In this document: piece after piece, positions 1-11,640 of the stretch | Layout of the letters: every line of letters begins with the position of its first letter | How positions within the stretch are numbered: position 1 is the first letter of the stretch | From: Cladopsammia gracilis | Lineage: Eukaryota > Cnidaria > Anthozoa > Scleractinia > Dendrophylliidae | Assembly (NCBI GenBank): GCA_022457155.1 | Contig: JAJGOT010000123.1 | Coordinates: 1,006,001-1,070,000, forward strand | DNA length: 64,000 bases | Direction: 5' to 3' | Notes under the pieces: generated by a model | Databases searched by the model: none | What the model was told of the DNA's origin: nothing | What the model saw: the letters and a program-made list of their open reading frames with translations, nothing else | Translations under genes and position numbers: made by a program

Positions 1-376
1 TTTTTTTGTACTAGAGGGGAGAATTTGCTTCACCATCATTTATCCTTGGTTATAATTTTTTTTAATCTCATAACTTGTGCATTGGATTTAGCATGGGAAA
101 TTAGGGCCTGGGGCCCATTTCTCAAAAGTCCTGGTAACTTTTCCCATCCAGAAAGCTATTTTCTGTCTGCAATGTTCACATTAAAGAGGCATATTTCTTA
201 GTTTTAAAGGTTAAGCAATAAAATTGTAAAGTGACGAAACAATTCCGGCTAGTTTGGGGGTTAATACACCCTATAAATTTTAAAATTTAGCTCCGAGACA
301 TGAAAGTTATCAGGACCTCGAGAAATGGCCCCCAGATCACCAATGGAGCTTAATTTAGAATGAGAGCAATACTTAC

Positions 377-1033
377 AGAGAATTCGTGGTGCAAGTTACT
401 GGCTGGATCCAGGTTGATGTAAACGATCTGCCGAAGAACATCTTCATATTCTGAAAAGTGGGCAATTCCTCGGATGACTAGCTCCTTATTGTTGAAACTC
501 ACACTCAATCCCTTTTCCTTCAGCCCTTTGATGCCATGGGGGAAATTAACACTTTCCGCCTTCTTGAATGGAGGTTCAACTGTTACCACCGCCATATCCA
601 AAAATCGCACTTTGTCAACTGGTGAATCCTCTACTTTCTCGCAGCCCTCGTAATCAATTTCAAGGGTTTCAAAGATTCGCAGACCCTTCTCTTTCAAAAT
701 GTTTCTCTTCATCCAGTTCAAGCCAATGTCAGCATCCAAGCCTTCAATCACTATCACAGGCCTAGTGTTGGCGGCAACATTGATGTCGACATTGATAGCA
801 TCATGCTCAATGCCATTGACCTCAGGGAGAATCCTCACAGAGCGTTTTCCAGCTGTGGGCATCAGGCGCTCGTTAACGTACACAATATGTTGCAGTGCCT
901 GAATAAAGTCATCAGGAGCTCCCGTGCCAGAGATTCTGATCTTCTTAAAATCAACAATTTCTGCTGAGAATTTTCCTGGTAGTGGACCATCAACATTCAC
1001 ATGTTCCTTGCAACCAATCACACAGTGCAGAAT
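377..1033 (-). CDS. CLSTN: Calsyntenin coding exon 6 (post-LamG ectodomain)
   Basis: Acceptor tttttcccag|ATT and donor TTCTCT|gtaagt bound 657 bases (219 codons, phase 0 at both ends). The two motifs LQHIVYVNERLMPTAG and YEDVLRQIVYINLD are the paired repeats of the calsyntenin membrane-proximal region. The next exon lies before position 1. Confidence 0.9.
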
Positions 1034-4000
1034 CTGGGAAAAATGACGAGACACTGTTGGTAAGTTTACAATTCAAAGACAGAAAGCACAAGGTGACACA
1101 AGGCGGGATAGTAAGATGAATACAACCACCTCTTCTAACCAACCACTTTTACAAAATACCAATTTTTTTCCACTCAGATCATTATTAATAGTGGAAACCT
1201 CAAAGTGACCACCTCTTGTAAGCGACCATGACCACTTTCAACACTGGTTATTGTTTTCAACCTCTGGTAAGCATCCACTCATATTTTATTCACACAGTTT
1301 TTATCCTTTAAGTACCAGAAGTGTCAAACATCAAAATTGAAGAAAAATTCCAAATTTCATTTTGTAAAATATTGGGAAAAAATGGTACCATGCAAAAGTA
1401 CTGCTGAAGAGTTTTCATTTGAATGGTCACACCATAGGATTTCGTCAACAGACTCAAAAGTTAGAACAAATGGTACCATGTAAAAGTACTGCTGAAGAGG
1501 TTTCATTTGAATGGTCACACCATAGAATTTCGTCAACAGACTCAAAAGTTAGAACAAATGGTACCATGCAAAAGTACTGCTGAGGAGGTTTCATTTTAAG
1601 GTGATTCCTCAGAAATAAAAGTTGTCGAACGATTTTTTTTAAATTTTCCCTAACAGCTCCCTACCATAAGTTGTTTCGAAAAATTCAATAAAAAAGATAG
1701 GTCACCATGCTCGGTAAAGAGATATGATGGACCAATGTTGCCCCATTTATGCCTATAGCAATACCGATCACGCACGTCATTATTTGATCGGTTCATGTTT
1801 CTTTTCCCGGTAACCCGTGAAAGCAAAGTTTACAATTCTAAAAAAAAACTTGATAGGTTAAAGTCTCCACCATATGGGAACACTTTAAAATAAAATTTCT
1901 GAAAAAGTCACACAACTTCAAATGACACGGACTCAAAACGTTCCTCGCGTCCATGTTTTCAAGGTCAACAATTTGCTCCCACGAGTAACTGATTTGAGAA
2001 CGTTTTTAGCTATATCTTTTTTTCCTGTCGAGGAATTTTTTTTTAACTTTGTTAACTTAAAAAGCATTAATTTAACATCAAAATGATGCAATAAAAAATA
2101 TAGGTCACCATGCTCGTTAGAGAGAAAAAGACAGTCGTATTTTCTAACGAGCTTGCGGGCCTTTGATAAAAAACATTCCATCCTCCGAAATGTGCGCGCG
2201 CTCATTTTGCTCAACCGCGCTCGCTCATTGCTAATAAATTATGGTAATTCTCCTTTTGAAAAATACTCGTAAGAAAATTAAATTTCCAGCTGCGTGTTTT
2301 AAAAACCGTTCACTAAAAAGAGTGTTGTTATCAACTGGCTGCCATGAAAGGACTATTACGTGTGTTATGCGCAGTACAGGATGCGCAGTGCAATACTGAG
2401 GAATCACCTTAATGGTCACACCATAGGATTTCATCCACAGACTAAAAAGTTAAAACTACACTACATGTCTCCATAATTGACTCTGGGAGTGAAAGGGTTA
2501 ATATCTTGTTACATACACCATACCTGGTCATCCAGGGTACTGTTAGGTCTGATTGCCAGTCCAGAAAGATATCCAGTGAACTTTTCGCTGTAAACACCCT
2601 CCTTGGCCAGGTAACGTGCGCCAACAGACAACCTGTTTTTCAAGTTGGACTTGTGCAGGGTCCAATCAGGTGTTGCTACGACTGGTGGCTGGTGTACACC
2701 ATCAATAAACAGCTTGGCGGCACACCCATCGGCAACCACTGTAATGTGATGCCACTGAGAATCAAAGATGGCTGGTTTGTACTGGAATTCTGCATTGCAG
2801 TACAGATCGCGGCTGGCATGGATCGACTCCCGTCTATGCACAAACAAAAGTTTGGTTCCGGATGTGGACAGTGAGAAGTGAACACGGTCTAGACGCTCCT
2901 TGTCAGTGTTGGCAAGGATGGTTTGTCGGCCCTTTGACAGACCTATCTTCACCCAGGTGCTGATTGTGAATTTGTCACCAATGTCATCAGGCACAACGTT
3001 GTCAGGGATTTCAACGTATGCTTTGCCATCAAAGAAGAAGCCATTTTTCTCTGGAAAAGAATTAAGTAATGCTGCATAAGATAGCTGCAAAATTATTATC
3101 AAAAATGCAGTTTGCATGCACAATTTTCTTGTAGCTTCTAGGCAGTCTGTGAAGAACCCCTTTGCTTGAAAACTAACCTTTGCCTCCATATTTTTTTGTT
3201 GCAATTTTCAAACTCTCCGTCCATTCCCTGCCGGTTCCTGGTTTGGGTAGCAGATCAATAAAGTCACTTGCTCCACAGATTGTGAACACATCAGAGGCTT
3301 CAAATGTTTCTCTGTCACAGCCTTTTCCTGTACTTGTCTCCAAACTAACAATGGCAGAGAGATTAGCCTTTTTCTGCTTTCTGGCACACTCATTCATTGT
3401 GATGTCAGGTGTTACGAAAACTTTTCCTGTGCACTGCTGAAGTGTGAGCTCATGTTTGGCAGGTCCAATGAACTCTGAAAGAAATAAATCAAAGGCTCCT
3501 ATAAGCATTAAAGATTCAGCACACCTTTGGACCCGCCTCTCCTAGGCACTTTGCTCCACAGGCATCCTACCCTCTGTGTCTAACTTCCACCCTCCAATGC
3601 CATCCCCATGGGTAAGGCAGCTGAACATTTTGCATCGTGGGCTCAATATTTACAGCTGACCAAGTGAGTGATTGAGTGAAACTGCTACCCAAATGCAACA
3701 ACATTTTTAACTCTTTGCAAATTCACGAGATCAAAATAACGCAGTCAGTAACAGTCTTCAATGAAACACATACAACAAAACTGCATACCCTGGCACAGTT
3801 CTAGATACAACAACTCTGGGAGCTGAAACATGGTTGCAGCTTTATACCATGGATACAGAAATTTAATGCCCAAGTACAACCACTCAAATGAGAGCTACAT
3901 GTATTCTGGTGCTGTATATTATTCTGTACCAGGTGGTTCCAACATTTGGTTCTAACTGTCTATTATGCCATGCCAGGTGGTTCTAACTTTTGAGTCTGTG

Positions 4001-7000
4001 GGTGAAGTCCTGAAGTGACAATTCAACAGTACTTTCTGTAGAATTCTCCATTACTAAAGCTACTGAACAGCATTTTCGAAGAGTTCTGTTTGTTTAACAA
4101 TATCTTTGCAAATGAACAAAAAAATTGCTTCACCAAATTGATCACCATCAGTCCTTATCAGCGCCATGGGATGCAAAAGGCCTTGGGACACAAGGGTTAG
4201 CAAAAGCATAGGAACTCTGTTTTCAGTTAAGAATGCTGAGAAACAAATTACTACTAGTTTTGTTTACATTTAAGTAGGCAAAATAGTCAAGAGTCTGATA
4301 AATTCAGTCACTAAAAAAAAAGAAATAATTTCCTTTATCATCCCGCAAACTACACGAGACTAATCTAGACTTCTCTTGTTAATAATTAATGACCAAAAAG
4401 AAGTAAAATTATGTAAGAAATCATAAATTATTCACAACCAACACAGCATGTTTGCATGATATCATCTAATCACAAAATTAAGGGTTTCTAATTTGTCTAC
4501 TTTTTCAAACCTAAGAATTGCCAAGGTTGATACAAGAAAAAATCCTAAATTTCACTTCACATGATACTGAAAAATAAACAACACAATAAGAAAGGCTGCT
4601 CGATAGCTTTCATCCAAATGGTGACATTTTAGGATTTCGTCCACAGACTCAAAAGTTAGAACCACCTTGTACAGCATTATAAACAGTATCACAGGAAAGT
4701 ACTATTCAGTAGCTTTCACTTGAATGGTCACACTTTAGAATTTCACCCACAGACTTAGTTTGAGCCACATTGTATAGCATCATAAACAGTACCACAGGAA
4801 AGTACTGCTCAGTGGCTTTTATTTGATACATTGCACTTAAGGATTTCACCCACAAACTCAAAAGTTAGAACCACCTTGTACACCATAATAAACAGCACCA
4901 CAGGAAAGTACTGCTCAGTAGCTTTCATTTGAATGGCCACACTTTAGGATTTCATCCACAGACTCCAAAGTTAGAACCATCTTGTACAGCATGATAAACA
5001 GTACCACAGGAAAGTACTGCGTAGTGGCTTTCATTTGAAAGCATTTGCGCATAGTCATCTCTAATACTCTATCGTGGTCACAGCATTGTTGATATCTTCG
5101 TTCTAAAGCCAACCAACTCTTGGGAATTTTACGAAGGAACTTGTCTCATTGTAACTCACGCATGAAAGAATGGACGTATTCAGCATTGGTACACCCAATA
5201 GTCAACCACAGCTCGCCAGTATGGTCTCCATACCAAGCCAAGGACAGGGCAACAATCGAATCGGTTCATCATCATGCAGCCCGCTTTGTGGTTGGGGACT
5301 ACCAATGCACAAGTAGCATCACAGAAATGTTAGATAAACTTCAGTGGACCCCTTTGTCTGATCAACAAGTTTTAACAGACCTTCAAAAGGCGACAATATT
5401 GTTGACACATTGTCATTTTAAACCCCATTTCCTTCGGGACGAGAGGCATTTCAGCCCCTTTCCCCCTTATTCCCAACCCCCACCCTGCCAGACAATGTTG
5501 TGTATTGTTTAGTCAGGTCTGTCGCTACAATCCTTCAACACTGGATGGGGAGACGGGGGTTAATGCGGCAGAGTGTAGTGGATGGAAAGATACAGTGATA
5601 AATATGGCATGAAAACCGTTTTTGTTTTACAGTGTGTCAACTATTTTTGTCGCCTATTGTTTGTCTGTTTCACAAGATTGTAAACAACAATGTTCGTATT
5701 AGCTTTCCTGAGGTCCAACCCTACTTTAGATCAAGTAGAACGCAACACCACCTTAATTACAGATACATACTAACTTCGATTGATGCCTATAAGAACTCTT
5801 TTTTTTTTTGTAAGAACTAGGGCTGCAACAATACATTTTCTCACGATATGATAATATCTCGATATGATACATCATTACATACATTTTTCCACCAACACGG
5901 GAGGACATTTTGCGATGAACTACATGTTTTCCCATGGGCATGCAAGACTGTGTCAACTGACAACTAATTGTGAAAAATATGTGTCGAAAGCATGCAAAGC
6001 TATACAAAGCGAGGATGGAACTTTCTTGTCCCTTTGTTTAATAAATAGCTATAAAAAGGCTTGGACTTGGGTAAGGAGTCATTTAAGACAGTAATTTCTG
6101 AATGTTGATGAAGAATCATAATATCATAGTATCGCGATATGTTGTTCAAATATCGATATTCATATTGTAGTAACTAAAATAAACAAGTCTACCGCTGACC
6201 ACCGCAGTGTCGGATTAGGGTCTCCTATTGACATTTAATAAACTAAAACTGAAACAGATTGATCACACTTTAGAGTTACATTGAAAGTGCAAGATCTTCA
6301 GTAAACATACCTTCATGGCAAGGTGTTTCCACAGTGATAGATACTTTTGTACTGTTAATTGACATTTCTCCACTGCAGTCCACAGCATCCACGTTGAACT
6401 CATACAAATCATAAGCATCTTGTCCCAAAGGTTTATCAAGGCTGATCACACCTTCATCACTGACCCTGAATGGCAGGTCGATACCTTCAATGATATACTT
6501 GCATATGCGGCCATTGACAAGACCGATGTCTTTGTCTTGAGCAAAAACCTAAGAAAAAAATGAAAACATTTCACCAGGAAGTTATTAATAATAATGTCAC
6601 CTCATTGAGTCTGTTGCATTACATATGTACATGCATTGGGTATCATTAGTAAGTGTTTGTACAAATGGGCCAAGCTATAGCAGACCTGCTGGCCATGTTC
6701 TGTCTGGTTACACAGATTGAAGCAATTTCACATATCTCAGTACCTTTTTATTGTTTACAAAGCAAATAAATGTGCAAATGAATGAGGTTCACATCCACAT
6801 GATTCCAAAATTTTGGAAAATCAAGGAAGAAAAGTATCTCTTCAATGTAAAAAAAAACATCTGCACTAGTTAACACACTTCCAGCACATTTCAAAACCTA
6901 CAAAAAATATATACATCATCCCAACCGGTTCCAAAACTCCCTAGGAACTGCACTATGAAACAATAATTCATACCTGTATGATATCGTCATATTTCATGTC

Positions 7001-10000
7001 GCTCCTTATGGTTGCTCGGTAGTTGTCCTTTAAAAAGTGGGGCGAGAACTCGTTAACATCGTCGACTTCACATTCCAAACTCACAGGGAAAGATGATTTG
7101 GGTGGATGTCCATTATCCCATGCGATAATGTCAAAGAAGTAGTCAGTGATATCTTCAGCATCCATGTCTTTGGTTGCTTTGCCCTGGACATTTCCATTTT
7201 CATCAACAGTGAAAACGAAAGGAAGGCCAGATTCAACAATGGTTACATTCTTAATTTGGCCCGCTTCTCCATTATCGCTGTCCAGGACTCTCATCAGTGG
7301 GTTCAGGCGCATTTCACGGGTGTTCTCAACGATGTCACAGCTGTACTTTTCAAATTCAAATTGTGGTGCATGCTTGTTCATGTTGATTACTTCAAAGCGT
7401 ACTACAGTGTGTGCAACACTTTTCTTGCTATTTCCACATTCAGCCTTCACGTTGAGAACATAGGATTTTGTTTTTTCATAGTTGAGTGGCTTATCAAGCC
7501 AAATGTGGCCTTTTTCGTCAATCCTGAAGGGGGTATCAGGCTGTGCGATTGTGTACGTGACTGGTTGCTTGCCGCAGCCCGTTGCTCTGATATGCATCAC
7601 AGTCTTCTTAATGGCATGATACTCAGTAATGGCACGGGCATACTCATCTTGCACAAAGTCAAACCCTGTGAAAATCATAGACCGTATATAAGATATAAAG
7701 TTACTTTAAAATCACATTACAGTGCAACGCACCTTACCCTGAGCACCCAACAAACATTTTCACATGTTTCCACGAGATCACCAGCTTATTCTTAAAATTA
7801 TTTTTGTAACTATGAATATGCACGAAGGAATGAAGTGAATAAAATCATTGTATTTTGTAACTAACTTTACACTCCTGTAATAAACACAAAGCAACAACAT
7901 TACATTTGATTTGTGAGGAGGCATGTCAGTCTGATTGGCTAACTTGGGGGCTACTTGGAGAAAGCTGAACAAACTGCACCTGCATGTACAATGTTTGTTT
8001 TTTAAACAAACACCTATCCTTGCACACCATTTCATACACAATTTCTACCATTTGCACAAATTTCATTCAGCTACACATGTACATTCCCCTACCTACTGAG
8101 AGAATGTTGCATACATGTATATATTTCCATAGTTGTTAGAAAGTTTGAAACTTGAATTGTTTAAATTACTGTAGCTTCGAATATGAAATCTGGAAGATGT
8201 ACAGTCCACATTTCAAGACACTCTATTTTTGACAAAAATGAGTAGTATACTCAAATTTCAATGACAGAAAGCCTAGTCAGCAGGCACACAGAAATTGAAT
8301 AACTACATGGTCTGAATAAACATTCCCTCCCCATTAAGTCCTGATGCACTTTTTGACCATTCAATAAAGACAACATTTTTAAAGGGGTGGGAGGAGGGGG
8401 GGTGTCTAAATATAGTAAATATAGTATGGAAAAAGCAAGAAACTTTGTGTGTTTCTATAAGCTTTTCCTGGATCAGGGACTTTTTCTTGATTAAGCCCAA
8501 AGGCAGACAGAAAGAATGGATTAGGGAGTACATGTACAATGGTAATTATTACAGATTAATGAGGAAAAGGAAAATTAAAAATAAGCAGTCTGGCATACTG
8601 TATAATCAAGAAAACAGAAATATGTAAACACATTCCACAGTTAAAAGTCTGATTTGACATTTCAAGTATATATTGAACCTAGACACATAAGAAGTCTTTT
8701 TGACGCAGGTCCAAGATTTGAGGTTCAATTTTTTTGGTCACATTTCTTTTATAGATACACATATGATACAAATATATGATACAAGAGACCACCAATATCT
8801 TTATCCTAACTTTTAAAGAAAGAAGGAAATTGTCATTTGCTTTTTGTGTCTTCCTACTAGATTCCCTATCAGAGATAATCTTGAATAGCATCATTGAAAA
8901 TCTTTAATATTGGATAAGGGACTTTTAGTATGGTCGTATCATGTTTCTACTTTTAAAACACAACGTGTGTCCTACGTCCTTCAGTCTAGGAGCTAATCGG
9001 ATGTGTTTTTACAAGAAAACAGCGCACACCGCCTGACAAGAGAGAAACCTTACTTTGTACACACCGTGTAATTCCACACGGTGATGAAAATTGGCGATGC
9101 AAACTGGAGAATATAGCACGTCTCCGTGCGTTAAAAATCGAATATTTAGTGCTAATATTTAGTGCTGATATTTACAGAATTTTAGGAGGTTAAAAACCAA
9201 GCAAATGAGTTGTTGCCATCTAAGGGATTTGCCACTGAGAGCTAGAGCTTTTTAGCACTTATAGCTAGAGTGTAAATTGGATGAACTCAGTCGAGCATGG
9301 AAGGGATGCTCAAGTAATTTACAGTTGCAAGCGCAAATAAGAAAGTAATTTCCGAACAGAAAGCTTTCTACATCTGCTTTCTGCTTGTACAAGCTTGAAA
9401 TTAAAACTAACAAACTGAGAAAGCTATTTGGTAAATCTAAAGCTTCAAAACACATTGGAATATGTTCCAGATTTGTGAATGTATTGTTCGAGAAAAGAAT
9501 GGTTCTCGAAATTTATGACAAGAAATCGAAGATACGTTCAAGAGACAGCTTTTGCCGACAAAGTACTTTACTTTGTCAAATAGGATCGAAATCCAGTTCA
9601 CAGTTCCAGTATATGAAGGGCAAATGAAAACAAATTTGAGGCAGAAAGATTGTTACGAAGACGAAAAACGTTTTAAGCAAAATCAATGCGTGTTTGAGCA
9701 TAATGAATATGTTGTAATTTATATGCAATATGGCGCGGGGTTTGTCATTTGCCTTGAAAGCCGCAAAACAAAACTTTCGAAGCTTTGGCCTTAGATATCG
9801 TCAGGAAACGATAAAGTTATCGTTTTTCAATCATTTGCAAGTTTAAAAGATGTAACTAGCGACGAAACAACATGAGAAATGTTCAATATCATCTCGGTGA
9901 AGAAACTCCGCGGTGTGAGCTACTTTGTTGTATAATTCGCATCCCCGTTGTGTTTAAAACGAAAAAAATTACTTACTTTTTCGAGTAAACAGACTTTAGT

Positions 10001-10256
10001 TACTTCGAAAAGATCCGTTTTCTACTTATTACGAGTATACAGAAATCAAAACAACATAGTTTCAGCGTGAAAAGGGACGCATTGCTGAAAACGAGGGCTT
10101 CAAACGCACTGTCATCAAAAACCTTGTGTTTCGAAGGCGGTAAACAAGAAAGCTGAATTCACACTTACCATCTTCTTCAAAGTCCACACCCGAGCACAAA
10201 ACTACCAGAACACTAAAAATACACAGAAGAGTCGTTCCTGGCGACATCAGGAACAT
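377..10256 (-). CDS. CLSTN: Calsyntenin-like cadherin, 5' part of gene (6 exons, 833 aa in window)
   Basis: Calsyntenins are type I membrane proteins of the secretory pathway and cell surface; in animals studied they act at synapses and in kinesin-linked vesicle transport. Exons join 10256-10169, 7665-6974, 6548-6311, 3474-3178, 3050-2524 and 1033-377; all donors are GT, all acceptors AG, and phases match. Residues 1-23 are a signal peptide (LLCIFSVLVVLCSG). Cadherin repeats lie at about 35-128, 131-236 and 239-338, separated by linkers NKHAP and DDVNEFSP. A calsyntenin-specific linker with GKGCDRETF (389-397) and CGASDF..LLPKP precedes a LamG-like domain (about 439-614, with WVKIG and QWHHITVV). 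Residues 615-833 (ILHCVIGCKE, LQHIVYVN, YEDVLRQIVYIN) match the membrane-proximal part of the family. N-glycosylation sequons are seen at N169, N325 and N377. The third, N-terminal cadherin repeat is extra compared with vertebrate members, which have two. The frame is open upstream of the chosen ATG, which was picked because it starts the signal peptide. The C terminus lies outside the window. Confidence 0.9.
1380..1595. repeat. 88-bp tandem repeat in intron 5
   Basis: About two and a half copies of an 88-bp unit; GGTACCATG recurs near 1383, 1471 and 1559, each followed by AAAAGTACTGCTGA and by AATGGTCACACCATAG. A further partial unit resumes at 2413 after the TTAA element. The same family recurs in intron 3. 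Confidence 0.75.
1600..2408. mobile_element. Non-autonomous DNA transposon with TTAA target duplication
   Basis: The terminal inverted repeats are GGTGATTCCTCAG and CTGAGGAATCACC, flanked on both sides by TTAA (1596-1599 and 2409-2412). It splits one unit of the 88-bp tandem repeat: TCATT before and TGGTCACACC after join into the repeat consensus. TTAA specificity fits piggyBac or Kolobok superfamilies. Inside, GGTCACCATGCTCG occurs twice (about 1701 and 2103). No transposase is seen. Confidence 0.75.
2524..3050 (-). CDS. CLSTN: Calsyntenin coding exon 5 (LamG-like domain)
   Basis: Acceptor cttttccag|AG and donor GACCAG|gtatgg bound 527 bases. It encodes residues 439-614, a concanavalin A/laminin-G-like fold: FFFDGKAYVEIP, KFTISTWVKIG, SQWHHITVVADG, KLFIDGVHQPP. 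A whole domain on one exon, starting in phase 1 and ending in phase 0. Confidence 0.92.
3178..3474 (-). CDS. CLSTN: Calsyntenin coding exon 4 (linker before LamG)
   Basis: Acceptor tttctttcag|AG and donor GGCAAAG|gttagt bound 297 bases, phase 1 to phase 1. It encodes residues 340-438. The segment SLETSTGKGCDRETFEASD..CGASDF is the most family-specific stretch in the window and is what separates this gene from ordinary cadherins. Confidence 0.9.
3965..5045. repeat. Inverted arrangement of a 105-bp tandem repeat, intron 3
   Basis: About four direct units of roughly 105 bp fill 4605-5045 (CAGACTCAAAAGTTAGAACC, then AGTACTGCTCAGTAGCTTTC). A reverse-complement unit lies at about 3965-4045 (GGTTCTAACTTTTGAGTCTG). 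The arms are separated by about 560 bp of AT-rich sequence with no gene. This may be one foldback-type element with repetitive arms. It is related to the 88-bp repeat of intron 5. Confidence 0.6.
5115..5812 (+). mobile_element. Decayed non-LTR retrotransposon (LINE) fragment in intron 3
   Basis: One frame over 5120-5512 reads RNLSHCNSRMKEWTYSALVHPIVNHSSPVWSPYQ.., the C-terminal region that follows the reverse transcriptase domain in jockey/CR1-type LINEs. A second frame near 5632-5810 continues with LFHKIVNNNVRISFPEVQPYF, typical of the last part of such ORFs. The two are in different frames and separated by unrelated sequence, so the copy is broken. It lies antisense to calsyntenin. Confidence 0.7.
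5821..6310. other. Rest of intron 3, no gene seen
   Basis: AT-rich sequence with several CGATAT motifs near 5845-5870 and 6130-6160. No convincing ORF or bounded element was found. Confidence 0.4.
6311..6548 (-). CDS. CLSTN: Calsyntenin coding exon 3 (cadherin repeat 3)
   Basis: The exon is too broken up by its introns to stand out as a long ORF. Acceptor tttcttag|GTT and donor CATGAAG|gtatg bound 238 bases. It encodes residues 261-339, with AQDKDIG, LPFRVSDEGVISLDKPL and the sequon NST. It starts in phase 0 and ends in phase 1, matching both neighbouring exons. Confidence 0.88.
6974..7665 (-). CDS. CLSTN: Calsyntenin coding exon 2 (cadherin repeats 1 and 2)
   Basis: The acceptor is ttttcacag|GG and the donor CATACAG|gta. 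It encodes residues 30-260. Repeat 1 has C60/C106 and PFRIDEKGHIWLDKPLNYE. Repeat 2 has PFVFTVDENGNV and ends in the cadherin linker DDVNEFSP. Calcium-binding motifs are partly degenerate, as is usual for calsyntenins. Confidence 0.9.
7666..10168. other. Calsyntenin intron 1, no gene seen
   Basis: This 2.5-kb intron is AT-rich and, read by eye, has no bounded repeat, coding signal or RNA gene. Short open frames on both strands have no recognisable domains. Confidence 0.5.
10169..10256 (-). CDS. CLSTN: Calsyntenin coding exon 1 (signal peptide)
   Basis: It encodes MFLMSPGTTLLCIFSVLVVL and then CSGVDFEED, a hydrophobic signal peptide with a likely cleavage after CSG. It ends in phase 1 at a strong donor (GATG|gtaagt). 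A second in-frame ATG lies three codons downstream. The reading frame continues open to about 10472, but that part does not look like a secretory leader. Confidence 0.8.
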
Positions 10257-10390
10257 TTTCAGTAGCCCGCAACTGAAATCGGAGAAGAAAAGTCCTTGTA
10301 AAAATTTCGTCTCCGATATGAAATCCAATACTCGTTGATTGACGATTTCGTCTTCCTTTCGATTCTCTTCGAGCCTCACGCCAAGCACCG

Positions 10391-10409
10391 TGACGTAACT
10401 AATCACGTG
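10391..10409. promoter_or_regulatory. Candidate CRE-like site plus E-box upstream of calsyntenin
   Basis: A TGACGTAA octamer (10391-10398) and a palindromic CACGTG E-box (10404-10409) lie about 140-150 bases upstream of the chosen ATG. No TATA box or start site could be fixed. Function is inferred only from motif and position. Confidence 0.25.
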
Positions 10410-10472
10410 TTCCCACACCCGCGTGGTTGAAAACAAAGAAAGTCCGCAAGCTAAAATTGGAATTGCATACAT

Positions 10473-11231
10473 TTAAATTTATTTTGCTGGCTGGAGATAT
10501 TTTCTTCAATGGGTTTAAAAAACTCGAGACATGGTCAATTTGTCGTGCTGTCACCTGCAATACGACAAGAAATTTCACCTACACGTGTTTCAAAAAAGCT
10601 TACAAAAAATGTAATAGACTAATGGAAAGGGAAATTTGCTTAGTTCGGAACGTTCTCGGCGATTTCGTAGTCAATTAGAGAATGTCTGGAATTCTTTTAT
10701 TAAATTCGGAAGGGGAAATTTGTCGGGGATACATAACACTGAAGTACCATACATTTATTACTATATACCGCCGTAAAGTTCCGAAAATAAAGACAATTTT
10801 GACGGTTGTTAGTAATTCCCGAAAGTAGCCAGCGACCCCCCCAAAGTTATGACAATTGAAGCGGATTGCAGGAGCGCTCCCACGGCTCACTACAATATAT
10901 TTAAAAGACTACTCGCCAAAAAACCCTTTACGGATGTCTTTTATAATATAAATAATAGATAGACCTACAGAGTCAAGACTGCAAATTATTATTTGAAGAC
11001 AGACTTATCTGTTCGAAGATCTCTAATAGTTACCTTTTTAAATAAATATTATGTTAATGCCTCGATCAATCCATATATGGTACAATTTTTTGCCACTTGA
11101 AAGTAACGACTCCCCGAAAATAGCGATAGTAAAAGGGTGTTAAGTCAACTTTACGGTAACAGTTTATCAAAAGCGGTATGCTAAATGTTTTTTACGGCAT
11201 ATTTTTCAGTAAAATTTAGATTTTGCTCAAT
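10473..11231. other. Intergenic stretch, nothing recognised
   Basis: AT-rich sequence upstream of calsyntenin and before the Harbinger-like element. No gene, RNA or bounded repeat was recognised. Confidence 0.5.
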
Positions 11232-11640
11232 TTAGGGAGTGGTCATTAACTATTGGGGGGGGGAGGGTCGGTATTATTTCAAAGGTTAGAGCCCAAAAAT
11301 TTTAGCCCCTCTCCGGTTAACAGCCCAAAAATCTCGGCCCCCTTTAAAATGTGATCCCAAAAAATTGTAACCCTCCCCTGTGAAAAAATTTTGAAAATTC
11401 GAATGTTGCACCACGAGAAACCATACGAACGTTATTTTGAGTCAATTATTTCATTGGAATAAGAAAAAAGTGTTACTATTTTAATACACTATTTACAAAA
11501 CCCAAATGCTTCACCAAGTAAAGGGAAACCGTACAATAAACAGCCCCGTTGTTACTTATTGAATTCCTGTTTTGTAGTCAACTTCAAGAGTGAACAAATT
11601 GTGCTTCTATAAAGGACGGATCAGAGAAAACTGTCTCTAT

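Noticed and set aside
699..902. Plus-strand frames opposite calsyntenin exons
   Set aside because: They are shadows of the spliced minus-strand gene, which has consistent splice sites and family similarity.
2509..2523. Extension of the LamG exon into VWCM
   Set aside because: A GT donor at 2523-2522 with matching phase to the next exon ends the exon at 2524.
5821..6180. Possible hAT-type element starting AGGGCTGCAACAATAC
   Set aside because: Only one end looks like a hAT terminus; no matching right end or target duplication was found.
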